In this document: in pieces, positions 45,719-53,650 of the stretch
How positions within the stretch are numbered: the first letter of the stretch is position 1
Layout of the letters: every line of letters starts with the position of its first letter
Assembly (NCBI RefSeq): GCF_947492555.1
Contig: NZ_CANLNE010000001.1
Span: 1,054,001 to 1,118,000, forward strand
DNA: 64,000 nt
Direction of reading: 5' to 3'
DNA from: an uncultured Roseobacter sp.
GTDB taxonomy: Bacteria > Pseudomonadota > Alphaproteobacteria > Rhodobacterales > Rhodobacteraceae
Notes under the pieces: generated by a model
The model's input: the letters and a program-made list of their open reading frames with translations, nothing else
Databases searched by the model: none
What the model was told of the DNA's origin: nothing
Translations under genes and position numbers: made by a program

Positions 45719-46639
45719 ATGGATCTTTCTGTCATCAATCCGATCCTTCTGATTGCGGCCCTGATGAGCGCGGCAACCCCAATCCTGCTCGCGGCCACCG
45801 GGGAACTGGTGGTTGAACGGGCGGGCGTGCTCAACCTCGGCGTCGAAGGCATGATGATCCTCGGGGCCATCTGCGGCTTTGCCATCGCCGTGGAGACCGG
45901 ATCACCGCTGACGGGCTTTCTGGCGGCCGCAGCAGGAGGCGCGCTTCTCAGCCTGCTCTTTGCGCTGCTGACCCAGGTGGCACTCGCCAATCAAGTAGCC
46001 TCCGGCCTCGCGCTCACCCTCTTCGGCTTAGGGCTCTCTGCGCTTCTGGGGCAGGGATATGTAGGGGTCAAACCGCCCCGGATGCCGGATATCAACTTTG
46101 GTTTTCTCACGGATATTCCCATTACTGGGCCGATCCTCTTTTCCCACGATCCGGTACTTTACTTTGGGCTGCTGCTGGTAGCCGCAGTCTGGGCCACACT
46201 GAAATTCACCCGCGTGGGTCTCATCCTGCGCGCGGTCGGGGAAAACCACGATGCCGCTCACGCGCTCGGCTACAAAGTCGTTCGCATCCGCACGCTGGCG
46301 ATCATGTTCGGCGGGGCCTGCGCGGGGATGGGCGGCGCTTACATCAGCCTGATCCGCGTGCCGCAATGGACCGAAGGCATGACCGCGGGTGTCGGATGGA
46401 TTGCGCTCGCACTGGTGGTATTCGCCAGTTGGAAGCCATGGCGTGTGCTGCTGGGTGCCTATCTTTTTGGCGGGATCACGCAATTGCAACTCAATCTGCA
46501 GGGCGCGGGCGTTGCCATTCCCGTCGAATATCTGGCAATGTCGCCTTACATTATCACCATCGTCGTGCTGGTCATCCTTTCTGCGGATAAAAGCGCGGCG
46601 CCCGGTTCTCTGGGCCGGACATTCCACGCCTCTCACTAG
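45719..46639 (+). CDS. ABC transporter permease (BmpA-type nucleoside uptake), subunit 2
   Basis: The 306-residue membrane protein has the conserved LLAATGELVVERAGVLNLGVEGMMILGA, LAFALTQVAL-like and GENHDAAHALGYKVVRIRTLAIMFGG segments of the second permease (YufQ type). It starts immediately at the preceding stop (TAG-ATG). Confidence 0.93.
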   Translation: MDLSVINPILLIAALMSAATPILLAATGELVVERAGVLNLGVEGMMILGAICGFAIAVETGSPLTGFLAAAAGGALLSLLFALLTQVALANQVASGLALTLFGLGLSALLGQGYVGVKPPRMPDINFGFLTDIPITGPILFSHDPVLYFGLLLVAAVWATLKFTRVGLILRAVGENHDAAHALGYKVVRIRTLAIMFGGACAGMGGAYISLIRVPQWTEGMTAGVGWIALALVVFASWKPWRVLLGAYLFGGITQLQLNLQGAGVAIPVEYLAMSPYIITIVVLVILSADKSAAPGSLGRTFHASH

Positions 46640-46691
46640 GGGCCAATCAACGCCTCGGATAAGGGGCGGTTCAACATGGGGAAGACCTGAA

Positions 46692-47771
46692 ATGAAACTC
46701 ACAACCCTTCTGGCCAGCGCCGCGGTGGCGCTTGGTTTGGCAGGCGGCGCCTATGCCGACGGCCATGAAAAAACCAAGGTCGGCTTTGTCTTTGTCGGAC
46801 CAATCGGCGACGGCGGCTGGACCTATGAGCACAATAAGGGCCGCCTTGCGGTCGAGGAAGCGCTCGGGGATGCTGTCGAAACCGTTTACGTCGAAAACGT
46901 GGCCGAAGGCCCGGACAGCGAGCGGGTGATGACGCAGATGGCCTTGGACGGTGCCGATCTGATCTTCACCACCTCCTTTGGCTACATGGACCCCACGATC
47001 AACATCGCCAAGAAATTCCCAGACGTGAAATTCGAGCACGCCACCGGGTACAAGCGGGCGGACAATGTCTCGACCTACTCCGCACGGTTCTACGAAGGCC
47101 GCGCAATTCAGGGCCATATCGCGGGCAAGATGACCAAGTCGAACATCATCGGCTACATCGGCTCCTACCCGATCCCCGAAGTGATCCGCGGCATCAACTC
47201 TGCCTTCATCCACGCACAAAAGGTAAACCCGGACGTCGAATTCCGCATCGTCTGGGCCTACACGTGGTTTGACCCGGCCAAGGAGGCGGATGCCGCCAAG
47301 GTTCTGATCGAACAGGGCGCCGATGTGGTGCTGCAGCACACCGATTCCACCGCTCCGCAGGCGGCGGCGCAGGAAGCTGGCAATGTGGTCACCTTTGGAC
47401 AGGCCTCGGATATGGGCCAATACGCTCCCTTCCCGCGTGTGTCTTCGATCATTGACGACTGGGCACCCTACTATATCGCGCGCACCAAGGCGGTGATGGA
47501 CGGTACATGGGAAAGCACCGACACATGGGACGGTATTGGCCCGGGCATGGTGGGCATTGGCGAGATTTCCGACGCGGTGCCTGCCGATGTGAAGGAAGAG
47601 GCCCTGGCCATGAAAGCGGCCATTGCGGACGGCTCCTACCATCCCTTCACCGGCCCCCTGAAAAAGCAGGATGGCAGCGACTGGCTGGCCGATGGCGAAG
47701 TGGCCGATGACGGTACGCTTGCGGGTATGAATTTCTACGTGGAAGGCCTGACCGGCGAAATTCCACAATAA
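46692..47771 (+). CDS. BMP-family substrate-binding protein (purine nucleoside/base uptake)
   Basis: The 359-residue protein has a Sec signal (MKLTTLLASAAVALGLAGGAYA) and the BMP fold: VGFVFVGPIGDGGWTYEHNKGR, FTTSFGYMDPTINIAKKFPDVKFEHATG, NIIGYIGSYPIPEVIRGINSAF. These bind nucleosides or, in related transporters, purines. The track start at 46389 lies in the permease gene; ATG 46692 gives the signal peptide. Last gene of xdhABC-ABC; a terminator follows. Confidence 0.93.
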   Translation: MKLTTLLASAAVALGLAGGAYADGHEKTKVGFVFVGPIGDGGWTYEHNKGRLAVEEALGDAVETVYVENVAEGPDSERVMTQMALDGADLIFTTSFGYMDPTINIAKKFPDVKFEHATGYKRADNVSTYSARFYEGRAIQGHIAGKMTKSNIIGYIGSYPIPEVIRGINSAFIHAQKVNPDVEFRIVWAYTWFDPAKEADAAKVLIEQGADVVLQHTDSTAPQAAAQEAGNVVTFGQASDMGQYAPFPRVSSIIDDWAPYYIARTKAVMDGTWESTDTWDGIGPGMVGIGEISDAVPADVKEEALAMKAAIADGSYHPFTGPLKKQDGSDWLADGEVADDGTLAGMNFYVEGLTGEIPQ

Positions 47772-47794
47772 GCTAAGCCAGGATAGAAACTGCA

Positions 47795-47822
47795 GGGGCC
47801 TCGGAGTAATCCGGGGCCTTTT
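47795..47822 (+). terminator. Rho-independent terminator after the xdh-ABC operon
   Basis: GGCCTCGGA-GTAA-TCCGGGGCC forms a 9-bp stem (one G-T) with a tetraloop, followed directly by TTTT. It lies 25 bp past the BMP stop. Confidence 0.85.
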
Positions 47823-47877
47823 GGCTGCTGAGAAGCTTTGCACAGATCAAAAAATCTCAGAGCCAATCTCTGCGAAC

Positions 47878-48795
47878 CTACGCGCCGGTTTCCGGTTGTT
47901 TGTTCCAGTACCTGACGGAGCACGCCAATTCGGTTTCAAGCCAGGATTTGAACTTTCTGACACTCGGGTTCCGTTGAGAACGCGTGCGGACAGCAAACCA
48001 GTAGACGGCACCTGTCAAAGACCTGACGTCGAACGGGGCAACGATCTGTCCACGTTCCAGAGCGTCGCAGGCAAGTGTCTCCCAGGCCATGAACACGCCC
48101 TGCCCTGTCATCGCGGCATCCAAACACAATGAGGCGTCCGCGTATGTCGGTCCAAAGCTCAGATCGCGCCCCTCCAAACCCATCTCGGAAAGCCAGGGCC
48201 GCCAACCATAGAGCAATTCGTTCTCTCGAATGATGGGAACGGTAAAGAGATCGTCAGGAGACTTTATGCGCGCCGCAATCTCCGGCGAGCAGACCGGGAA
48301 GACACGCTGATCGAGCAGTTTCGTGGCCCCGGCGCCCAAGGCGGGGTCTTCCCCAACACGGATGCCGATATCGACCTCGGAATGGTCCAGATCGGCGACA
48401 TCGACAGCGGGCAAGACCCTCAGGCTGATCTCCGGGTTCAGATCATTGAAGTCCTTTATCCTCCAGATCAGCCAACGGCTTGCAAAGATCGGTGCCACGG
48501 TGACGGTCAGCGTGTTCTGTCCAATCGCCTGCACGTCGGACACAACCAAGGACAGCTCACCAATCGCGGCCGTCAGGCGCGGTGATATCTGGGCGCAGAT
48601 CTCCGTCGGCTGCAGACCCGTCGAGGTGCGGGTAAACAAGACCTGGCCCAAAGCAGCCTCAGCTTTGGCGAGGCGTTGGCTCAGGGCACCGGGGGTAACA
48701 CCCAGTTCATCGGCGGCAGCCCGCAATGTTCCGTTGCGTGCGATCACCTCAATCGTTCTGAGTGAGGAAAGCGGAATGGCATTGAGGTTTTGCAT
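47878..48795 (-). CDS. LysR-family (GcvA-like) transcriptional regulator
   Basis: The 305-residue protein has the N-terminal HTH IPLSSLRTIEVIARNGTLRAAADELGVTPGALSQRLAKAE and a full LysR effector domain (LTVTVAPIFASRWLIWRIKDF, then MTGQGVFMAWETLACDAL). It is convergent with the purine transporter operon and divergent from a small gene at 48866. A palindromic LTTR-type site overlaps its own start codon, suggesting autoregulation. Confidence 0.9.
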   Translation of the reverse strand: MQNLNAIPLSSLRTIEVIARNGTLRAAADELGVTPGALSQRLAKAEAALGQVLFTRTSTGLQPTEICAQISPRLTAAIGELSLVVSDVQAIGQNTLTVTVAPIFASRWLIWRIKDFNDLNPEISLRVLPAVDVADLDHSEVDIGIRVGEDPALGAGATKLLDQRVFPVCSPEIAARIKSPDDLFTVPIIRENELLYGWRPWLSEMGLEGRDLSFGPTYADASLCLDAAMTGQGVFMAWETLACDALERGQIVAPFDVRSLTGAVYWFAVRTRSQRNPSVRKFKSWLETELACSVRYWNKQPETGA

Positions 48796-48809
48796 TTAGA
48801 AAATCTAAA
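48795..48809. promoter_or_regulatory. LysR-type palindrome at the regulator's start codon
   Basis: TTTAGA-AAA-TCTAAA, perfect 6-bp arms that satisfy the T-N11-A rule, overlapping the ATG of the LysR gene. The divergent small gene starts 57 bp further on. Confidence 0.6.
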
Positions 48810-48865
48810 CGCGCCTTATCTCAAAGTCGATTCAGAATTGACCACTGGGACACCATCTTGGTGCC

Positions 48866-49048
48866 ATGACACATGCCCTCGCCATAAGATTCAGAGGTCT
48901 CTGGACAAAACTCCTGCCGACCTCACAGCGCCTGTCGGACAAAACCCGATTTGAACGGGATCCCCTCTCGCATCCCGACATTGCGCGCATGTCTGAACGG
49001 GAACGCGCCGATCTACCGTTCTGCCCCGCACGCGTCAGGCCGGAATAA
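48866..49048 (+). CDS. Small conserved-looking hypothetical protein (60 aa), divergent from the LysR gene
   Basis: The frame has good GC3 bias and a sensible sequence: MTHALAIRFRGLWTKLL, then DPLSHPDIARMSERERADLPFCP. The DPLSHPDIxxMSERELADLPF pattern is one I associate with short hypothetical proteins of Roseobacter genomes; no function is known. There is no strong SD. Its position opposite a LysR gene with an operator palindrome between them suggests regulation by that protein. Confidence 0.55.
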   Translation: MTHALAIRFRGLWTKLLPTSQRLSDKTRFERDPLSHPDIARMSERERADLPFCPARVRPE

Positions 49049-49067
49049 CACGTCGCGACGCTATCTG

Positions 49068-50438
49068 TCAGTACGAGTATTCGGCGTAAATCCGGCTGAG
49101 ATCGCCATCCCACGCCCCGTTGTACTGCTCCAGCAGCTCATCGGCTGGCACCTTGCCGCTCTCGATGCTCTCGTGCAGCGCGTTCAGAAAATGGGTTTCG
49201 TCAGGGACCATACCCCCTGCACCCGCCCGCGCGCGCGACTTCAGGCCGCTCATACTGATCGCCACCGCTTCGCGGGCGATGTCGTGCAGCTTGATGCCGT
49301 GCACCTCTGCCTGCAGCCCGTCAACAGACGCCGCCACGCGCATCAGGTCACGGGTGCCCATATCCCAGCTTTTCACCAGGTCCCAGGCCGCGTCGAGCGC
49401 GGTTTGATCATACATCAGCCCGACCCAGAAGGCCGGCAGCGCGCAAAGCCTGCGCCACGGGCCGCCATCAGCGCCGCGCATTTCTATGAACCGCTTCATC
49501 CGCGCCTCGGGAAAGGCGGTAGTCAGATGGTCGGCCCAATCGCTCAGCGTCGGGATTTCGCCGGGCAAGGCGGGCAATTCGCCCTTGAGGAAATCGCGAA
49601 AAGACTGCCCAAGTGCATCGACATACTGCCCGTCGCGGTAAACAAAATACATCGGCACATCGAGCGCATAGTCCACCCAACGTTCAAATCCGAAGCCGTC
49701 TTCAAAAACGAACGGCAGCATACCCGTGCGCGCCGCATCAAGGTTGCGCCAGGCCACACTGCGCCAGGATTTGTGCCCGTTCGGGCGGCCTTCAAAAAAC
49801 GGTGAGTTGGCAAAGAGCGCTGTCGCCACAGGCTGCAAGGCCAGCGCCACGCGCATCTTCTGCACCATATCCGCTTCGGAGCCGAAATCGAGATTGACCT
49901 GTACTGTGCAGGTACGTCGCATCATCACGCGCCCCATGGTGCCCACCCGGCCCATGTAGTCGTTCATCAGCTTGTAGCGGCCCTTGGGCATCAGATCCAT
50001 GTCGTCGTGGCGCCAGACCGGCGCCGCCCCCAGCCCGATAAAACCCGCACCAATGCGGTCCGCCACATCCTGCACTTCACGCAGATGGGTGTTCACCTCG
50101 TCGCAGGTCTCATGAATCGTCTCCAGTGGTGCGCCGCTTAGCTCCAGCTGTCCGCCCGGTTCAAGGCTGATATTGGCCCCGTCCTTTTCCAGCCCGATCA
50201 GATGACCGCCCTCTTCCACCGGCGACCAGCCGTGTGTATCCCGCAGACCTTCCAGCATCACCCGGATCGACCTGTCACCTTCATAGGGCAGCGGCTTCAG
50301 CGTGTCCTTGCAGTAGCCGAATTTCTCATGCTCGGTGCCAATGCGCCAATCCTCTTTCGGCTTGCACCCGTCCGAGAGATATTGCGCCAACTGGTCATGA
50401 GAGGTGATCGGGCCGCCACCGGATTGAGGAATGGACAT
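49068..50438 (-). CDS. gshA: Glutamate-cysteine ligase (plant/alphaproteobacterial type)
   Basis: The 456-residue enzyme makes gamma-glutamylcysteine, the first step of glutathione synthesis. It is the GCS2/plant type: IGTEHEKFGYC, ISLEPGGQLELSG, RRTCTVQVNLDFGSE, GHKSWRSVAWRNLD and EMRGADGGPWRRLCALPAFWVGL. ATG 50438 with GGAG 8 bp upstream is chosen over 50468. It ends the rsmE-GNAT-hyp-gshA run. Confidence 0.93.
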   Translation of the reverse strand: MSIPQSGGGPITSHDQLAQYLSDGCKPKEDWRIGTEHEKFGYCKDTLKPLPYEGDRSIRVMLEGLRDTHGWSPVEEGGHLIGLEKDGANISLEPGGQLELSGAPLETIHETCDEVNTHLREVQDVADRIGAGFIGLGAAPVWRHDDMDLMPKGRYKLMNDYMGRVGTMGRVMMRRTCTVQVNLDFGSEADMVQKMRVALALQPVATALFANSPFFEGRPNGHKSWRSVAWRNLDAARTGMLPFVFEDGFGFERWVDYALDVPMYFVYRDGQYVDALGQSFRDFLKGELPALPGEIPTLSDWADHLTTAFPEARMKRFIEMRGADGGPWRRLCALPAFWVGLMYDQTALDAAWDLVKSWDMGTRDLMRVAASVDGLQAEVHGIKLHDIAREAVAISMSGLKSRARAGAGGMVPDETHFLNALHESIESGKVPADELLEQYNGAWDGDLSRIYAEYSY

Positions 50439-50504
50439 GAGGGAGGCTCCGTTCGTTCGGTAATGCATTCAAGACATCAGGGATGGGACGATTTGATCAG
50501 GCTG

Positions 50505-51032
50505 TCAATGCAGAGTGATCTGTGCAGTTTCTCCGGGCCCGCGTTGCCAGATCACGATGGCGTGTCTCTCCGCGCCCTGCAGCGCGTGCAACATGCGCTC
50601 TGTCCGCAGGCCGGACAGGGTAGCAAAAGCGTCGAACAACGCCTCCGCACCCTCTGCGTTCACCGGGATGAGCAGGGCAGGTTGACCCGGTTGCCGCAAT
50701 CGCCAGTGTGCGGGGAAAAGGGTCTTGTCCAGGGTCAGTTCGGTCATTTCGCGCAGCGCGATCACGCCGCCGGTCAGCGGGCCGTAGTAGGTGATCTGCC
50801 CCTCATCGACGCTGACCGATCCTGGCCCCTGCCCGCCACTGCGAAAACGCGCGCGCTGAACGCCGACCCAAATGAGCGCTGCCCCGGCGACCAACAAGGC
50901 AATCGCGGGCAGCACCAGCAACTGCCCCGGCCCAACAAGCCACCACAGCCCTAGGAGCGCAACAGCGCCCCCCGCCAGCACTTCCCGCCAACGCCACAGC
51001 GCCGCCTTTGCTTCGGGTCTGAAAAACGTCAT
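50505..51032 (-). CDS. Small membrane protein of unknown function (two TM segments)
   Basis: The 175-residue protein has a basic, Trp-rich start (FFRPEAKAALWRWREVLAGG), two hydrophobic segments at about residues 17-60 and a soluble C-terminal part with EGQITYYGPLTGGVIALREM. I do not recognise a named family, but the gene looks real by codon bias and its ATG overlaps the stop of the GNAT gene. It is probably co-expressed with rsmE and gshA. Confidence 0.7.
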   Translation of the reverse strand: MTFFRPEAKAALWRWREVLAGGAVALLGLWWLVGPGQLLVLPAIALLVAGAALIWVGVQRARFRSGGQGPGSVSVDEGQITYYGPLTGGVIALREMTELTLDKTLFPAHWRLRQPGQPALLIPVNAEGAEALFDAFATLSGLRTERMLHALQGAERHAIVIWQRGPGETAQITLH

Positions 51033-51886
51033 GGCGTCTCGCCTGCAGTCATAGGCGTTTCCAGCAAGGCGATGCCGTAGTGCCCGATATGTCGAAATCC
51101 GATGCTCTCATAGGCATGGGCTGCAACGGGGCTGGCGGCAAATAAAATGGCCTTTGTAATGCCTTCGTCCCGCAATTCCGCCAGATGCAACGCCACGATT
51201 CGGGCACCATGGCCTCGCCCGCGATGACACGTTGGAACATAAACGCCCCCAATCTGCACCATATCCTCCGTCCGCGCATTCAGCGCCGACATTGCACAGG
51301 GCACGCCATCGGCCTCCATTATACGTCCGTCCGGTTTGTCGATGAATCTCTTCGCCGCGCTGATGCCATCGACCCCATCGAGGGTCCCCTTGCCGGTATC
51401 CCGGTGATAGCCGTCAAACCAGTCCGCGAGCCAACTGACGTCGTCAGCCGCGGCCCTGCGCAGGCACCTGTTTTGGGAGGGCATTTCGGACAGATCCAAC
51501 AACCGCAATTCATATAGCGGCTCATCGTGCCGCAACCGAAAATCAGCATCACGCAACCCGAGGGCTGTAGCCAATGCACCGATCTGATCTGGCGCGCCCG
51601 TCATGCCGACGATCCGCCGTCCCCCGAGCACCTCCGCGCAATCCGACCAGAATGCGGCTCCTTGACCCGGCGCCTGACACATCAGAAAGCCACCGTTTGT
51701 GCGACCCAGGACACCGGTGATGTCACCGTTGTACCTGCACAAGTAGAAGGTGGTCCCGTTGGCGTGATCCGACTTGCCGATGCCATGCGCCGCAAGGTTG
51801 CCGCGCAAGAACATGGATGTCGCCGAATGAGGGTGCAGAAATGCCTCGAGTGCTGCCGCATCTTCCGGGCGCGCCTCGCGGATCAT
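51029..51886 (-). CDS. GNAT-family N-acetyltransferase
   Basis: The 285-residue protein opens MIREARPEDAAALEAFL and has the acetyl-CoA loop VYVPTCHRGRGHGARIVALHLAEL near the C-terminus, followed by AYESIGFRHIGHYGIAL. The N-terminal 150 residues resemble a degenerate second GNAT-like half. Substrate unknown. ATG 51886 overlaps the rsmE stop, and SD GGGAG is present. Confidence 0.85.
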   Translation of the reverse strand: MIREARPEDAAALEAFLHPHSATSMFLRGNLAAHGIGKSDHANGTTFYLCRYNGDITGVLGRTNGGFLMCQAPGQGAAFWSDCAEVLGGRRIVGMTGAPDQIGALATALGLRDADFRLRHDEPLYELRLLDLSEMPSQNRCLRRAAADDVSWLADWFDGYHRDTGKGTLDGVDGISAAKRFIDKPDGRIMEADGVPCAMSALNARTEDMVQIGGVYVPTCHRGRGHGARIVALHLAELRDEGITKAILFAASPVAAHAYESIGFRHIGHYGIALLETPMTAGETP

Positions 51887-52614
51887 GTCCAGTCTCCCAA
51901 CGCCTGTTGCCACAGGGTGATTGCCGCCACCGCCGCCGTGTCTGCGCGCAGAATACGCGGCCCCAGAGACACCGCATGTGCGTGGTCAAACCCGTGTAAC
52001 TTCTCTCGCTCGGCTGGGGAAAAGCCTCCCTCCGGCCCGATCAGGATCGCCCAAGGCCCTGGGGTGGCAGGTAGGGTGGGCTTCAAGGCCACCTGCGCCT
52101 CATCGCAGAACATGATCCGCCGGTCGGTGTCCCACCCTGCGAGTAGCCGATCCATCCGGACCATCTCCGCCACCTCCGGCACGTAGGTGGCGCCGCATTG
52201 CTCCGCTGCTTCCACGGCATGCGCCTGAAGACGCGACCGCTGAACGCGCCCGGCATTTGTGTACTGCGTCTGAACCGGAAGGATGCGTGCAGCCCCAAGC
52301 TCCACTGCCTTTTCCACAATGAAATCTGTCCGGGCCTTCTTGATCGGCGCAAAAAGCAGCCACAGGTCCGGTGGCATGTGCAGGGGCCGCGTCTGTGCCC
52401 CCACCTGCAGCACGCCGCCGCGTTTGCCCGCCTCTATAACCTCTGCCAGCCACTCGCCGTTCTGGCCATCGAACACCAGTATCTGTGCGCCCACGCCAAG
52501 ACGCATCACCCCAAAGAGGTAATGGGCCTGCTCCCGCGACACAGGGACCGATTGCCCCCGCCCCAGGGAGTGTTCTACAAAAAGCCTGATCTTGGCTGTC
52601 ACCTGTCCGTCCAT
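51883..52614 (-). CDS. rsmE: 16S rRNA m3U1498 methyltransferase
   Basis: The 243-residue SPOUT methyltransferase has an N-terminal PUA-like part (IRLFVEHSLGRGQSVPVSREQAHYLFGVMRL) and the SPOUT knot: KARTDFIVEKAVELGAARILPVQT, then AILIGPEGGFSPAERE and SLGPRILRADTAAVAAI. It methylates U1498 in 16S rRNA. Two starts are possible: ATG 52614 and ATG 52626 (MYLPMDG...), the latter being the reverse strand of the CATATG shared with ubiA; neither has a good SD. The 589-aa track ORF is a read-through of antisense ubiA. Confidence 0.92.
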   Translation of the reverse strand: MDGQVTAKIRLFVEHSLGRGQSVPVSREQAHYLFGVMRLGVGAQILVFDGQNGEWLAEVIEAGKRGGVLQVGAQTRPLHMPPDLWLLFAPIKKARTDFIVEKAVELGAARILPVQTQYTNAGRVQRSRLQAHAVEAAEQCGATYVPEVAEMVRMDRLLAGWDTDRRIMFCDEAQVALKPTLPATPGPWAILIGPEGGFSPAEREKLHGFDHAHAVSLGPRILRADTAAVAAITLWQQALGDWT

Positions 52615-52626
52615 GGGGAGATACAT

Positions 52627-53589
52627 ATGCAAAGCCCACCCGCTGCGCCAGATGGCCAAGTGGCCGATGCAGTAAAAGGCAATTGGGTTGACACAATGGC
52701 ACCTGCGTGGTCGCGCCCCTACCTGCGGCTCAGCCGGGCGGATCGCCCCATAGGCACATGGCTGTTGCTCCTGCCCTGCTGGTGGGGGCTGGCACTCGCA
52801 ATGATCCATGATCAGCGCGCAGGCCCCGAAGATCTCTGGATCGCTGTCGGCTGCGCCTTGGGGGCGTGGTTGATGCGCGGTGCGGGCTGCACCTGGAACG
52901 ACATCACCGACCGGGATTTCGACAACAGCGTCGAACGCACCCGCTCGCGCCCCATTCCATCGGGGCAAGTCTCCGTCAAAGGCGCCGTGATCTGGATGTG
53001 CACGCAATCTTTGCTGGCGTTCTGCATCCTGTTGACCTTCAACATGACAGCCATCGCCCTGGGCGCTCTGGCCCTGCTGCCCGTCGCCATCTATCCTTTC
53101 GCAAAACGCTTCACCTGGTGGCCGCAGGTCTTCCTGGGTCTTGCGTTCAACTGGGGGGCACTGCTGGCCTGGGCCGCGCATAGCGGCACGGTGCATGCCC
53201 CGGCGGTTCTTCTCTATCTCGCCGGCATCGCCTGGACGCTGTTTTACGACACGATCTATGCCCACCAGGACACCGAGGATGACGCATTGATCGGCGTCAA
53301 ATCCACCGCCCGCCTTTTCGGCGATAAAACCGCCACCTGGCTGCGACGCTTCCTGATGGCGACCGTGGGGCTGATGGGCCTCGCCGTGATTTTCAGCGCC
53401 CTGCCGGAAGCAAGTGTCCTGGCAATGGTACTTGTTCTTGCCGGCCCTTGGGCGATGGGATGGCACATGGCGTGGCAATTGCGGGGGTTGGACATTGAGG
53501 ACAGCGCAAAACTGCTCCAACTCTTTCGCGTCAACCGGGATACCGGCATGATACCGCTGCTCTTTTTTGTGGCGGCTCTGCTGGCGTGA
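52627..53589 (+). CDS. ubiA: 4-hydroxybenzoate polyprenyltransferase
   Basis: The 320-residue membrane enzyme prenylates 4-hydroxybenzoate in ubiquinone synthesis. First aspartate motif: NDITDRDFDNSVERTRSRPIPSG; second: DTIYAHQDTEDDALIGVKSTA. About nine TM segments. GGGGAG precedes the ATG at 52627; the track start far upstream is a shadow of rsmE. It is divergent from rsmE with 0-12 bp between starts. Confidence 0.94.
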   Translation: MQSPPAAPDGQVADAVKGNWVDTMAPAWSRPYLRLSRADRPIGTWLLLLPCWWGLALAMIHDQRAGPEDLWIAVGCALGAWLMRGAGCTWNDITDRDFDNSVERTRSRPIPSGQVSVKGAVIWMCTQSLLAFCILLTFNMTAIALGALALLPVAIYPFAKRFTWWPQVFLGLAFNWGALLAWAAHSGTVHAPAVLLYLAGIAWTLFYDTIYAHQDTEDDALIGVKSTARLFGDKTATWLRRFLMATVGLMGLAVIFSALPEASVLAMVLVLAGPWAMGWHMAWQLRGLDIEDSAKLLQLFRVNRDTGMIPLLFFVAALLA

Positions 53590-53650
53590 TTGAATCCACC
53601 GGCAGGGCGGCGTATCACCTAGACGACTCTTAACCGGACACCAGGGGACC

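Noticed and set aside
47930-47960. CCAGGATTTGAACTTTCTG resembling a tRNA T-arm on the minus strand
   Set aside because: Lies within the LysR coding region, and no acceptor or D arm is present.
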